A stretch of DNA of 64,000 bases from Enterococcus mundtii. GTDB lineage: Bacteria; Bacillota; Bacilli; Lactobacillales; Enterococcaceae. The notes beneath the pieces were generated by a model. That model did not search any database and was not told where the DNA came from. It saw nothing but the letters and a program-made list of their open reading frames with translations. The position numbers and the translations under genes were made by a program. The DNA lies in assembly GCF_013394305.1 (NCBI RefSeq), contig NZ_AP019810.1, positions 2,556,001 to 2,620,000 of the forward strand, given 5' to 3'. This document shows positions 19,118 through 27,992 of the stretch, in pieces (positions within the stretch are counted from its first letter, which is position 1; every line of letters starts with the position of its first letter).

Positions 19118-19815
19118 TTACAGCTATAATTATTGCCGGCGGAGTTGGCAAACGTATGGGACAAGATATTCCTAAACAATTTATTAATATTGAAGGGAAA
19201 CCAATTATCATCTACACATTGGAATCATTTCAGCATCATCCACAAATCGACCGTATTCTAGTTGTATGTAAATCAGGCTGGGAAGAAACCATGTGGGCTT
19301 ACATCAAAGAATTCAATATCAGTAAAGTAGAGTGGGTAATTACTGGTGGATCAAAAGGACAAGAATCAATCAATAATGGTGTACAGTTTTTAAAAGATCA
19401 TTCTGATGAAGAAGATACGATTATCATCCATGATGGGATTCGTCCATTAGTTGATGAACTTGTTTTATCGGATGTCATCGTGAAATGCAAGGAGTTTGGG
19501 AACGGTGTAACTTCTCTTCCATATAATGAGCAAATTTTTATCAAAAAGACAGAAGAAACAACTGAACAATATGTTGATCGTAACACACTGCGACGTGTTT
19601 CAACACCGCAAGCGTATCAATATGGAAAACTACTGGCTGCATACAATCGAGCAATAAAAGAAAACATTGGAATGACAGATTCTTCTTATACAAATACAAT
19701 GATGGTCGATCTTGGCGAAACATTGTACTTTGCTGCAGGTTCTGATAAGAACATTAAATTAACTACAACAGATGACTTAGAGTTATTCAAAGCATATTTA
19801 AAAATGAAAGACTAG
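19114..19815 (+). CDS. IspD/TarI-like cytidylyltransferase
   Basis: A 233-residue cytidylyltransferase of the IspD/TarI family, which forms a CDP-alcohol from CTP and a polyol phosphate. IIAGGVGKRMGQDIPKQF is the CTP-binding N terminus, IIHDGIRPLV carries the metal-binding aspartate, and VSTPQAYQY and MTDSSYT are conserved. In this context it more likely acts like TarI (D-ribitol 5-phosphate) or on a related polyol phosphate than as the isoprenoid enzyme IspD, because it is fused by translational overlap to licD and followed by a dehydrogenase. No classical TarJ alcohol dehydrogenase is next to it, which leaves the polyol uncertain. Confidence 0.87.
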   Translation: MITAIIIAGGVGKRMGQDIPKQFINIEGKPIIIYTLESFQHHPQIDRILVVCKSGWEETMWAYIKEFNISKVEWVITGGSKGQESINNGVQFLKDHSDEEDTIIIHDGIRPLVDELVLSDVIVKCKEFGNGVTSLPYNEQIFIKKTEETTEQYVDRNTLRRVSTPQAYQYGKLLAAYNRAIKENIGMTDSSYTNTMMVDLGETLYFAAGSDKNIKLTTTDDLELFKAYLKMKD

Positions 19816-19818
19816 GTG

Positions 19819-20880
19819 ATGAATGTGGGTTTAATTGATAATCCGATATACAAAGCTGATTTGCTGAAAGTGATCAACAATAACAAAAAATTGAAAAGCT
19901 TAGATGGAAAATCATTATTGATGATCGGAGCTTCAGGCATGATTGGCTCTTTTTTAGTTGATACGTTGATGCTAGCAAATAATCAGTTGAAGATTAATAT
20001 TAAAGTTTATGCGATGGGAAGAAATAGAAATAAGTTAGAAAAGAGATTTCAATCGTATCTTAATGATTCTAATTTTGAAATAATCGAAGGTGATGTCACT
20101 CAACCTTTTCCTTCTTCAGTCAAAGCTGATTATGTGATTCATGGAGCAAGCAATACCCATCCAAAAGCTTATGCAACTGACCCTATCGGAACAATCATGA
20201 CAAACCTTGCAGGAACCGAACAGGTCTTGAAACATGCAGTTGCTACTAAAACAACTAGAGTCCTTTTTCTTTCAACTGTGGAGATTTATGGAGAAAATCG
20301 TGGAGACGTTGAAAAGTTCACTGAGGATTACTGTGGCTATATTGATTGTAATACACTAAGAGCGGGATATCCTGAAGGTAAACGAGTGAGTGAATCTCTC
20401 TGCCAAGCATATATTGCTAAACATCTTTTAGATATTGTGATACCAAGATTGTGTCGTGTATTTGGTCCCACTATGCTATTATCAGATACAAAAGCTTCTT
20501 CTCAGTTTATTTTAAATGCTGTACGTCAAGAAGATATTGTGTTAAAAAGTGAAGGAAATCAATATTTTTCTTATATCTATGTTGCTGATGCTGTCTCTGC
20601 AATTCTGCACTTACTTTTACACGGAGAGAGTGGAGAAGCATATAATATCTCAGATGAGAAATTTGATTTGTATCTCAAAGATCTTGCTAAGAAATTGGCT
20701 GAAATCAGTGGGAAGAATCTAAAATTCCAATTGCCTGATGAAATTGAAAGTAAAGGTTTTTCTAAAGCCAATACCGCTATTTTAGATAATGAAAAAATCA
20801 AAACGTGTGGTTGGTCAACGGTGTTTACATTGGAAGAAGCATTAAGCCACACAGTTGAATTAGTTAAGGGTGAAATATAA
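19819..20880 (+). CDS. NAD-dependent epimerase/dehydratase, partner of the cytidylyltransferase
   Basis: A 353-residue extended short-chain dehydrogenase. The Rossmann motif MIGASGMIGSFLVD sits about 37 residues in, later than usual, after a leader including NPIYKADLLK. LSTVEIYGE and YPEGKRVSE supply the catalytic Ser/Thr and Tyr-x-x-x-Lys elements. It follows the cytidylyltransferase by three bases and is directly abutted by the next glycosyltransferase. The trio LicD, IspD-like and this type of epimerase recurs in bacterial surface-polymer clusters, where it presumably makes a CDP-linked or phospho-alcohol unit. Whether it acts on a nucleotide sugar or a CDP-alcohol cannot be told. ATG 19819 is used; GTG 19816 is equally possible. 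Confidence 0.78.
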   Translation: MNVGLIDNPIYKADLLKVINNNKKLKSLDGKSLLMIGASGMIGSFLVDTLMLANNQLKINIKVYAMGRNRNKLEKRFQSYLNDSNFEIIEGDVTQPFPSSVKADYVIHGASNTHPKAYATDPIGTIMTNLAGTEQVLKHAVATKTTRVLFLSTVEIYGENRGDVEKFTEDYCGYIDCNTLRAGYPEGKRVSESLCQAYIAKHLLDIVIPRLCRVFGPTMLLSDTKASSQFILNAVRQEDIVLKSEGNQYFSYIYVADAVSAILHLLLHGESGEAYNISDEKFDLYLKDLAKKLAEISGKNLKFQLPDEIESKGFSKANTAILDNEKIKTCGWSTVFTLEEALSHTVELVKGEI

Positions 20881-21855
20881 ATGTGTGAGATTAGCATCAT
20901 TGTGCCAGTATATAATGTTGAAAAATATTTAAGAAATTGTGTAGATTCCATCTTAAATCAAACCTTTAAAAATTTTGAACTTATATTGGTTGATGATGGT
21001 TCTCTTGATGATAGTGGTAAAATATGCGATGAGTATGTAAAAAAGGATAAACGGGTGCGAGTTCTCCATAAGGAAAATGGTGGATTGAGTAGCGCAAGAA
21101 ATGCTGGGATTGAATGTGCACAGGGTAGATACTTAGGGTTTATTGATAGTGATGATTATATTGAACCAGATATGTATGAACTTTTGTATAACAATATGGT
21201 ACATGAAGATGCAGATTTATCTATTTGTGGTATTTATGATGTTTATGAGGGGAAAGTGCCAATAAAAAAAGCACGTATAAAAGAAACAGTGCCTTCTGAT
21301 GAAGCACTATTACTTATTTTACAAGGAAACATTATTTCTGTTCATGCAGTAAATAAATTGTACAAAAAAGAGTTGTTTAACAATCTACGTTATCCAGTAG
21401 GAAAATATCATGAAGATTCCTTTATAATTGTTGATTTATTAGCTAATTGTAAAAAAGTAGCAATTGATTCTACTCAAAAATATTATTATGTGCATCGATT
21501 AGGAAGTATAAATACAGAAAATTTTTCAGATAAACAATTTGATTTCATTGAGGCTTGGGAACAAAATGAAATTAAGCTTCAAGATAAAAGTACTGCTATT
21601 AAAGAAGCGGCCCACCAACGTGTATGCTTTGCTAATTTTTTAGTGCTTGATAAAATAATTCTAGGTAACAAATTGAATATACCAGAAACAAATCAAATCA
21701 AAAATTATCTAAAAAATAATTTTTTCTTTATTATGTCTAATAAAATTTTCACGAAAAGTCGTAAATTTTCAATGATTTTATTAATGATAAGTGTCCATCT
21801 TTATGAAATACCTGTAAAATTAAGAAGAGAGCACTTAACCAAAAATAAAGATTGA
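20881..21855 (+). CDS. GT2 glycosyltransferase (EpsJ-like)
   Basis: A 324-residue family 2 glycosyltransferase with a very typical N terminus, ISIIVPVYNVEKYLRNCVDS, then LVDDGSLDDSG, NGGLSSARNAG and FIDSDDYI. The C-terminal third holds an amphipathic or hydrophobic stretch (about 285-310) that may bind the membrane. The ATG follows the upstream TAA with no gap. Its DNA is clearly AT-rich. It would add one sugar of the decoration repeat unit; donor and linkage unknown. Confidence 0.83.
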   Translation: MCEISIIVPVYNVEKYLRNCVDSILNQTFKNFELILVDDGSLDDSGKICDEYVKKDKRVRVLHKENGGLSSARNAGIECAQGRYLGFIDSDDYIEPDMYELLYNNMVHEDADLSICGIYDVYEGKVPIKKARIKETVPSDEALLLILQGNIISVHAVNKLYKKELFNNLRYPVGKYHEDSFIIVDLLANCKKVAIDSTQKYYYVHRLGSINTENFSDKQFDFIEAWEQNEIKLQDKSTAIKEAAHQRVCFANFLVLDKIILGNKLNIPETNQIKNYLKNNFFFIMSNKIFTKSRKFSMILLMISVHLYEIPVKLRREHLTKNKD

Positions 21856-21911
21856 AAATATATAATAGTTTAAAATATTTATGAAGCTGTTTTTTATTAA
21901 TGGAGGATAAC

Positions 21912-23342
21912 ATGTTAACTAATTTTTCTAATCGATTGTCTAATATAGGACAAAAAATTTCACTTCCCTATATAGTTTTTTTTGAGCTTGTATTAATTTT
22001 TAGAATGGTGAGTGTATACTCAACTTTACCATCAAGTATCGATTCAATTTTTACATTATTGATTACGTTGTTTTCTGGTATTCTATTTATTAGTTATTTT
22101 CTACCTGTAGTTTTACAGAAAGAAAAAATTAGGATTGAATATTGGCTTATATTATTTATAATAATATTACTAATTACTACTTTTGTTAATCATTCTTATG
22201 CATTCTCTGAAAATATAAAATTAATTATATGGCAATGTATCTTTTTTTTCTGTGTATTTGAAGTTGGAAGAAAGAATGATAAAAGAGTATTTGATGCTTT
22301 TGAAAGAGTACTAATTTTCACTTGGACAATTCTAGTTGTAGTTGGATTATATTTATTTTTTGCTCGTGTAAATTTTTCTGTTCCTGTAGATTCATTATAT
22401 TATGGTATGAGAATCGGGTTTTATGAGAATAGACTTTACGGTATTTTCGTGGATCCAAATTATGCATGTACTGTTTCTCTAGTATGTGCTGTGATTACGC
22501 TAAAAAAATTATGGAATACACCATATATATGGAAAAAAATATTATTTATTAGTATTTTATTTTTACAACTGAGTTATGTTGCGCTATCTGGATCTAGGTC
22601 TGGTACTATTCAATTAGCAGTTGCTACTTTTTTTGGATTGTTTTTCTTATGTTGGTATATTCAAACAAAAAATAATAAATCTAATTTTACAAAAATAGCT
22701 AGTGCTGTTTTTGTATCATTGATTTGTTCAAGTATTGCTTTTGCATCTATTGGTGTTATAAAAAATAGTTATGTTCAAGTAGCTAATACTATAGAGATAT
22801 CTACGCCAAAATTAGTTAGCAACTTTGAAGCAGAGACTAGCAGTAAAAAAGTGTCCGATAAACCATTATCAGCAAAAAGACCAGATGTAGTCGAGAGTAA
22901 TGATGTTTCAAATAGTCGTTTTGATTTATGGGAAAGCGCAGTAGAATTAATGAGAGAATCGCCTGTTTTTGGTACTACACCTAGGGGATTCGTAGCATTT
23001 GCTAAAGATAAGATCCCAAACACTTATATAGCTAAAACTGGACAAACACCACACAGCGCGATTTTTTATTTATTAGCGGCTACTGGAATTACAGGATCAG
23101 TTGTTTTTGCAGTATTTATCTTTATAAAAATTTGGAAATCTCTGATTATCTTGTTTGCTGCAAATAAAGATAACTATATTAATTTTCTGATGAATAATCA
23201 AATTGTATTAATTATATTAGTCTCAAGTTTATTAATTACTGAAATAGTCCTGACTAGACGTTCAGCTACATTTATTTTCTGGCTTTATTTTGGAAAACTT
23301 CAATACGAATTTGACCAAGAACATAAAATAAAGACAAATTAA
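21912..23342 (+). CDS. Wzy-like O-antigen polymerase/ligase
   Basis: A 476-residue polytopic membrane protein with about twelve helices and one large outside loop in the second half, the standard Wzy/WaaL layout. GSRSGTIQLAV at the start of a helix, RFDLWESAVELM in the loop and TPHSAIFYLLAATG afterwards are family landmarks. ATG 21912 follows TGGAGGA. The gene is very AT-rich. Together with the flippase at 25295 it forms a Wzx/Wzy-type assembly route separate from the ABC exporter upstream. It could polymerise decoration units or ligate them to the rhamnan backbone. Confidence 0.82.
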   Translation: MLTNFSNRLSNIGQKISLPYIVFFELVLIFRMVSVYSTLPSSIDSIFTLLITLFSGILFISYFLPVVLQKEKIRIEYWLILFIIILLITTFVNHSYAFSENIKLIIWQCIFFFCVFEVGRKNDKRVFDAFERVLIFTWTILVVVGLYLFFARVNFSVPVDSLYYGMRIGFYENRLYGIFVDPNYACTVSLVCAVITLKKLWNTPYIWKKILFISILFLQLSYVALSGSRSGTIQLAVATFFGLFFLCWYIQTKNNKSNFTKIASAVFVSLICSSIAFASIGVIKNSYVQVANTIEISTPKLVSNFEAETSSKKVSDKPLSAKRPDVVESNDVSNSRFDLWESAVELMRESPVFGTTPRGFVAFAKDKIPNTYIAKTGQTPHSAIFYLLAATGITGSVVFAVFIFIKIWKSLIILFAANKDNYINFLMNNQIVLIILVSSLLITEIVLTRRSATFIFWLYFGKLQYEFDQEHKIKTN

Positions 23343-23376
23343 AATTACGGACTAGTACAATATGGGAGAAATCAAT

Positions 23377-24201
23377 ATGAAAAAGTTAACCATGTCTGAA
23401 GTTCAGAAAAAAGCTGTCGATATACTAATTTATATTGACAAAATATGTAGAAAAAATAATTTAAAATATAGTATTTTTTATGGTAGTTTAATTGGAGTAG
23501 AACGACATAAAGGATTTATACCATGGGATGATGACATCGATATTGTCATGCCAAGAAGTGATTATAATACTTTGATGCATATTTTAAAAGAAGATACGAA
23601 ATATACATTACTGTCGTTTGAAACAAGAGCACATTATCGCTATCCATTCGCAAAATTAGTTGATTCTAATACAGTGGCAAAATCGAAACAATATTTTGGC
23701 GGAGAGGACCCTGATTTAGGAGTTTTTGTTGATATTTTTCCTATAGATGGTATTCCTGAAACAATTAATGAACGTCTGGAACTAAGAAAAATTACTGAAA
23801 GCTATCGATTAAATTTAATGGATACTTTAGGTCTCTGTTATGCTAGAAGTTTTAACTTAATAAAAGCTATAGGAAAGCTTTTTCTTCGCTATCCCTATCA
23901 TCATAAGTTATTAAAAGAAGGAGATGATGGTTACTGGAGGGAGAAGTATCAAGAAATAGCACAAAGTATTAGATTCGGCGAAACTAGTACGTGTGGTTAT
24001 ATCGAATGGATCCATATGAATTGGGGAGTTTTTCCTACAGATTGGTTTCTGGAGTATGAGGATGTAGAATTTGAAGGTTATACAGTGATGGCAATCAAGA
24101 ATAGAAAAGATTTTTTACATCTTCGATATGAAGATTATATGACAATGCCTCCTGAAAATGAAAGAATAACACATCATCCATACGATTTTTTCGAGAGGTA
24201 A
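23377..24201 (+). CDS. LicD-family phosphotransferase (copy 2)
   Basis: A second LicD-family protein, 274 residues. The active-site motif is YGSLIGVERHKGFIPWDDD followed by IDIVMPRSDYNTL, with VFVDIFPIDGIP after it. It is clearly diverged from copy 1 outside this motif, so the two probably modify different sugars or use different acceptors rather than being a recent duplication. ATG 23377 follows GGGAGA. A licD-type gene this far from the cytidylyltransferase may still draw on the same CDP carrier. Confidence 0.88.
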   Translation: MKKLTMSEVQKKAVDILIYIDKICRKNNLKYSIFYGSLIGVERHKGFIPWDDDIDIVMPRSDYNTLMHILKEDTKYTLLSFETRAHYRYPFAKLVDSNTVAKSKQYFGGEDPDLGVFVDIFPIDGIPETINERLELRKITESYRLNLMDTLGLCYARSFNLIKAIGKLFLRYPYHHKLLKEGDDGYWREKYQEIAQSIRFGETSTCGYIEWIHMNWGVFPTDWFLEYEDVEFEGYTVMAIKNRKDFLHLRYEDYMTMPPENERITHHPYDFFER

Positions 24202-24312
24202 TTACTGACATCTAAATAAAGATACTTATTTTGAATAAAAATAAAAATATAATTTCATAAGGAAAGAGTGTCTTTTCTTATGAAATATTTTTTAGTAGAA
24301 AGAGTGAATTCA

Positions 24313-25284
24313 ATGTCTCAACAATTAAGAACGACCGTTGTAATGGCTACATATAATGGTGAAAAAAATATTTTGGAACAGTTAAATTCTATAAAAAATC
24401 AAACAAAAAAGTTAGATGAAGTTTTGATCTGGGATGATTGTTCCACCGACACGACCCCTGAGCTCATTCGTCATTTTATAGATGAAAACAACCTTACAAC
24501 TACTTGGCATCTAAAAATAAATAAACAGAACATAGGATGGCGGAAAAACTTCTTTGGCTTACTCAATGAGGCCAGTAACGAAATCGTATTTACTTGTGAT
24601 CAAGATGATATATGGATGTCTACTAAGATTGAAGAAATGAGTCAGGCATTTTATGATTCAAATGTACAAGTGTTAGTCTCGGATTATCAAGAACTTATTG
24701 AACCTGGGGGTTTAAAGGAAGAACTTAAGCGCATTGACACCAAAAAAAAAGATAAAAGTACAATTGAACATGTGATCTTTAATGAAAATAATCTCTTCTT
24801 AAGACGTCCTGGTTGTGTTTACGCTATACGTAAAAAATTTATAGAAAACGTAAATTTATATGCATCGGATATGGAAAATCCCGTTCATGATATGGCAATG
24901 TGGGGAAGTGCTGTCTTAAGCAATGGCTTGTATCTCATGAGAAAACCATTGATCCAATGGAGGAAACATGGGCAAAGTTCTTTTAAAAAAGAAATTGATC
25001 AATCAAGTAAAGACAGTGAATATGACAAACGTTTGAAGACACTAAACAGAAGATTGCAACGAGCAAATGCAGCGGGAAACTATCTAGCTAATATAGAAGA
25101 AGTGAATGATTATGAAAACAAATATCGAACAATTAATAATTTGATTACAGAGTTACAAATGCGTAATACCTTGTTAGAAAAAGAAAAAATAGCTCCTTTA
25201 GTAATGTCTTTCTTTAAGTATAAACATAAATTTTATTATGGTACTGATATCTATCATCTTATGAAGCATAAGTGGAGAAAGTGA
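24313..25284 (+). CDS. GT2 glycosyltransferase (EpaD/RgpB-like)
   Basis: A family 2 glycosyltransferase of 323 residues from ATG 24313. TTVVMATYNGEKNILEQL, IWDDCSTDTT and FTCDQDDIWM give a complete donor-binding core, and PVHDMAMWG matches the MHDMW segment of EpaD, suggesting a rhamnosyltransferase-like branch. The ATG at 24280 would give 11 more residues; I prefer 24313 because AGAAAGAG lies seven bases before it and the fold begins there. The C-terminal ~90 residues are charged and helical. It is followed 11 bases later by the flippase gene. Confidence 0.8.
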   Translation: MSQQLRTTVVMATYNGEKNILEQLNSIKNQTKKLDEVLIWDDCSTDTTPELIRHFIDENNLTTTWHLKINKQNIGWRKNFFGLLNEASNEIVFTCDQDDIWMSTKIEEMSQAFYDSNVQVLVSDYQELIEPGGLKEELKRIDTKKKDKSTIEHVIFNENNLFLRRPGCVYAIRKKFIENVNLYASDMENPVHDMAMWGSAVLSNGLYLMRKPLIQWRKHGQSSFKKEIDQSSKDSEYDKRLKTLNRRLQRANAAGNYLANIEEVNDYENKYRTINNLITELQMRNTLLEKEKIAPLVMSFFKYKHKFYYGTDIYHLMKHKWRK

Positions 25285-25294
25285 GGATATTGGG

Positions 25295-26719
25295 ATGAAC
25301 AACAAAGCAAAAGCCGTAATAAAAAATCTCTACTATACAGTAGCAGCTAATTTTGCTACGTTGGGGATTTCTGTTCTTCTTAACTTATTTGTCCCCAAGT
25401 TACTAGGAATAACAGAATATAGTTATTGGCAACTTTACGTTTTCTATTCTTCTTATGTAGGTTTTTTACATTTGGGATGGATAGATGGTATATATTTAAA
25501 AACTGGTGGTGAAGAGTATCATAATATCGATAAGCGGTCATTAGGGTCTCAATTTTGGTACTTAATGATGTTTGAGGTATTCATTTCTAGTTTAGCTGTT
25601 GTGTGGGCATACTTCTTTATGCCAAGAGAATACCAAGCTATCATCTTGATGCTGACAGCACTGGTTTCAGTTGTCACGATCACAAAAACATTTATTCTCT
25701 ATATTTTTCAGTCAACCAATCGAATCAAAGAGTACGCTCAATTATCTAGAAATGATCGCTATCTATATGTCATTTTTATAGGTATATATTTTGCACTTGG
25801 TGGTCGAGATTTTTACTGGTTGATCATTATGGATATTTTATCTAAATTGATCATAACCATATGGGGAATGACAAGAATCAAAGATATGCTTTCTGTCAAG
25901 CTGATTTCACTCAAAGAGTTAGTACCTGAGATACTAGATAATATCAACATTGGTAGTAAATTGATGCTAAGTAGTATTGCTAGTATGCTGATCATGGGAA
26001 CGATTCGCTTCTTTGTACAGCAGAAATGGTCTATTGAAACATTTGGTAAATTGTCATTTACGCTTAGTATTTCAAATATGTTTTTAACGTTTATAAATGC
26101 CATAGGCATTGTGATGTTTCCTTTATTGAGGAGAACGAATCAAGCAAAATTACCATCATTATTTCGTACGTTACGAGGGGTTTTTGTTCCTCTAACATAT
26201 GCTATATTACTGTTCTATATCCCAGCGAAAATTCTTTTAGGAATGTGGTTACCTGAATATAAAGAGAGTTTGAACTTTATGGGAATATTGTTTCCTATTG
26301 TCATTTATGAAGGACGTATGTCTTTATTGATAAATACGTATCTAAAAACGTTACGTAAAGAAAAAATGATCTTAATGGTTAATGTTCTTACCTTAAGTTT
26401 ATCGTTAATTCTGTCTCTTATCGTCATATATACAATCGGTAATCTGAACCTAACAGTAGGAATCATTTTACTAAGCTTAGCGTTTCGTTGTAATTTAGCA
26501 GAGTATTTTCTTTGTCGAGTAATGGATATTAAAATAAGTAGTAAAATTTTTCTAGAGTCTGTGGTTACAATATTATTTATTTTTAGTAATATTTGGTTTG
26601 GCGGAACTATCTTAAGCATGATTACTTACTTTGGTGTTTACATGGTTTATCTAGTGATCATTCATAAAAGTTTTTTGAAAGATTCAAAGAACTTGAGATT
26701 ATTGATCAAAAAATCATAA
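25295..26719 (+). CDS. Wzx-like polysaccharide flippase (MOP superfamily)
   Basis: A 474-residue membrane protein with about 12-14 helices, in the MATE/Wzx-type oligosaccharide exporter group. The N-terminal helix pair with NFATLGISVLLNLFVPKLLGI and the regular alternation of hydrophobic helices are characteristic; there is no signal peptide. It would flip undecaprenyl-linked decoration units to the outer face for the Wzy-like polymerase encoded 2 kb upstream. It is the last gene of the accessory run and is followed by a terminator. Confidence 0.85.
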   Translation: MNNKAKAVIKNLYYTVAANFATLGISVLLNLFVPKLLGITEYSYWQLYVFYSSYVGFLHLGWIDGIYLKTGGEEYHNIDKRSLGSQFWYLMMFEVFISSLAVVWAYFFMPREYQAIILMLTALVSVVTITKTFILYIFQSTNRIKEYAQLSRNDRYLYVIFIGIYFALGGRDFYWLIIMDILSKLIITIWGMTRIKDMLSVKLISLKELVPEILDNINIGSKLMLSSIASMLIMGTIRFFVQQKWSIETFGKLSFTLSISNMFLTFINAIGIVMFPLLRRTNQAKLPSLFRTLRGVFVPLTYAILLFYIPAKILLGMWLPEYKESLNFMGILFPIVIYEGRMSLLINTYLKTLRKEKMILMVNVLTLSLSLILSLIVIYTIGNLNLTVGIILLSLAFRCNLAEYFLCRVMDIKISSKIFLESVVTILFIFSNIWFGGTILSMITYFGVYMVYLVIIHKSFLKDSKNLRLLIKKS

Positions 26720-26795
26720 GGTGCTATGAAGTCAAATCCGGTATCTGAAGCAACGATTTTGACGGAGTAAATAGAAATAAGATTAAATCAAAAAG

Positions 26796-26828
26796 CAATC
26801 TAAGCAGAAATATGCTTAGGTTGTTTTT
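26796..26828 (+). terminator. Terminator closing the accessory polysaccharide cluster
   Basis: CAATCTAAGCA (26796-26806) pairs with TGCTTAGGTTG (26812-26822) through a short loop, with a TTTTT tail. Confidence 0.8.
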
Positions 26829-26921
26829 CATTGTAGAATCTTTCATATATAGTTTTCTTGTGGTAAACATGTTAAACTTAGAATAATCATTTCAGAAAAA
26901 ATAGTAAACGGAGTGAATAAA

Positions 26922-27881
26922 GTGAGTAATATTCTTATTACAGGTGGAGCCGGCTTTATCGGTTCTACATTAGCCAATCATTTGAGTGAAACTAATAAAG
27001 TGGTCGTTATTGACGATCTATCTATGGGAAATAAAGAAAATCTTGATTCTACCAAAAACATTGTCTTCGTTGAGGGGGATGTAGCTGATGAAAAAGTAAT
27101 GGAAGAGCTATTGAACAATCACCAGTTTGACTATATCTTTCATTTAGCTGCTATAGCTAGTGTTGCTGATTCCGTTGAACGGCCGTTGGAAACTCATCGA
27201 GTGAATTTTGATAGTGTCTTGATGTTACTTGAGTTGATTCGTAAGTATCAGCCAAATTTAAAGCGTATTGTATTTAGCTCTTCTGCAGCTGTTTATGGAG
27301 ATGAACCAACACTACCTAAAAAAGAAGAGTCAGTTATTCGACCGTTGACGCCTTATGCTATTGATAAATTTGCCGCTGAACAATATGTACTTGATTATTG
27401 CCATTTGTATGATGTGCCAGGAACTGCGGTACGTTTCTTCAACGTATACGGTCCAAATCAAAATCCAAATTCGCCATATAGTGGGGTGATCTCGATTTTA
27501 GTGGATCGCTATAAAAAGCAACTTGCTGGTGAAAAAGCGTCATTTACTTTATTCGGCGATGGGAGTCAATCAAGAGATTTTGTCTATGTCGAAGATGTTG
27601 TGCAAGCTTTATTACTTGTTTCAAAAGAAGAAAAAGCATTAGGGCAACAATTCAATGTTGGAACGGGAAACAGTACAACTTTACTTGAGTTGATCCAGAC
27701 AATCAATCAGATTCTTGAAGTTGAATTACTGTTAGATTATCAAGAGGAGAGAGCAGGAGATATCCATGACTCTTTAGCTGATATCACTAAGCTTTCAACC
27801 CTTGGTTACCAACCTAAACATAGCATACTAGATGGCATGAGAAAATATTTAGCAACAGAAATAAATATGACAAAATCATAA
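26922..27881 (+). CDS. UDP-sugar 4-epimerase (GalE/Gne-like)
   Basis: A 319-residue NAD-dependent short-chain epimerase: [14 protein letters not shown] for NAD binding, FSSSAAVYGD, the catalytic YAIDK, and RFFNVYGPNQNP, which is typical of UDP-glucose/UDP-GlcNAc 4-epimerases. It would supply UDP-galactose or UDP-GalNAc for the glycosyltransferases upstream. GTG 26922 is chosen because GGAG at 26910-26913 is eight bases before it and the Rossmann strand starts at once. It has its own leader after a terminator, so it is probably transcribed independently. Whether it prefers the N-acetylated sugar is not visible. Confidence 0.85.
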   Translation: MSNILITGGAGFIGSTLANHLSETNKVVVIDDLSMGNKENLDSTKNIVFVEGDVADEKVMEELLNNHQFDYIFHLAAIASVADSVERPLETHRVNFDSVLMLLELIRKYQPNLKRIVFSSSAAVYGDEPTLPKKEESVIRPLTPYAIDKFAAEQYVLDYCHLYDVPGTAVRFFNVYGPNQNPNSPYSGVISILVDRYKKQLAGEKASFTLFGDGSQSRDFVYVEDVVQALLLVSKEEKALGQQFNVGTGNSTTLLELIQTINQILEVELLLDYQEERAGDIHDSLADITKLSTLGYQPKHSILDGMRKYLATEINMTKS

Positions 27882-27907
27882 AATTTCTATATCTAGGGAA
27901 CAACTGA

Positions 27908-27950
27908 GAAAACCTTGTATCAAGCCAAATTGCTTATACAAGGTTTTCTT
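27908..27950. terminator. Bidirectional terminator between galE-like and serine hydrolase genes
   Basis: GAAAACCTTGTAT (27908-27920) is perfectly complementary to ATACAAGGTTTTC (27936-27948). The two flanking genes converge here, and A- and T-rich arm ends serve both directions. Confidence 0.82.
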
Positions 27951-27992
27951 CATTCTTATTCAATTATCACAGATGACAGGTAAGCAAATTGC

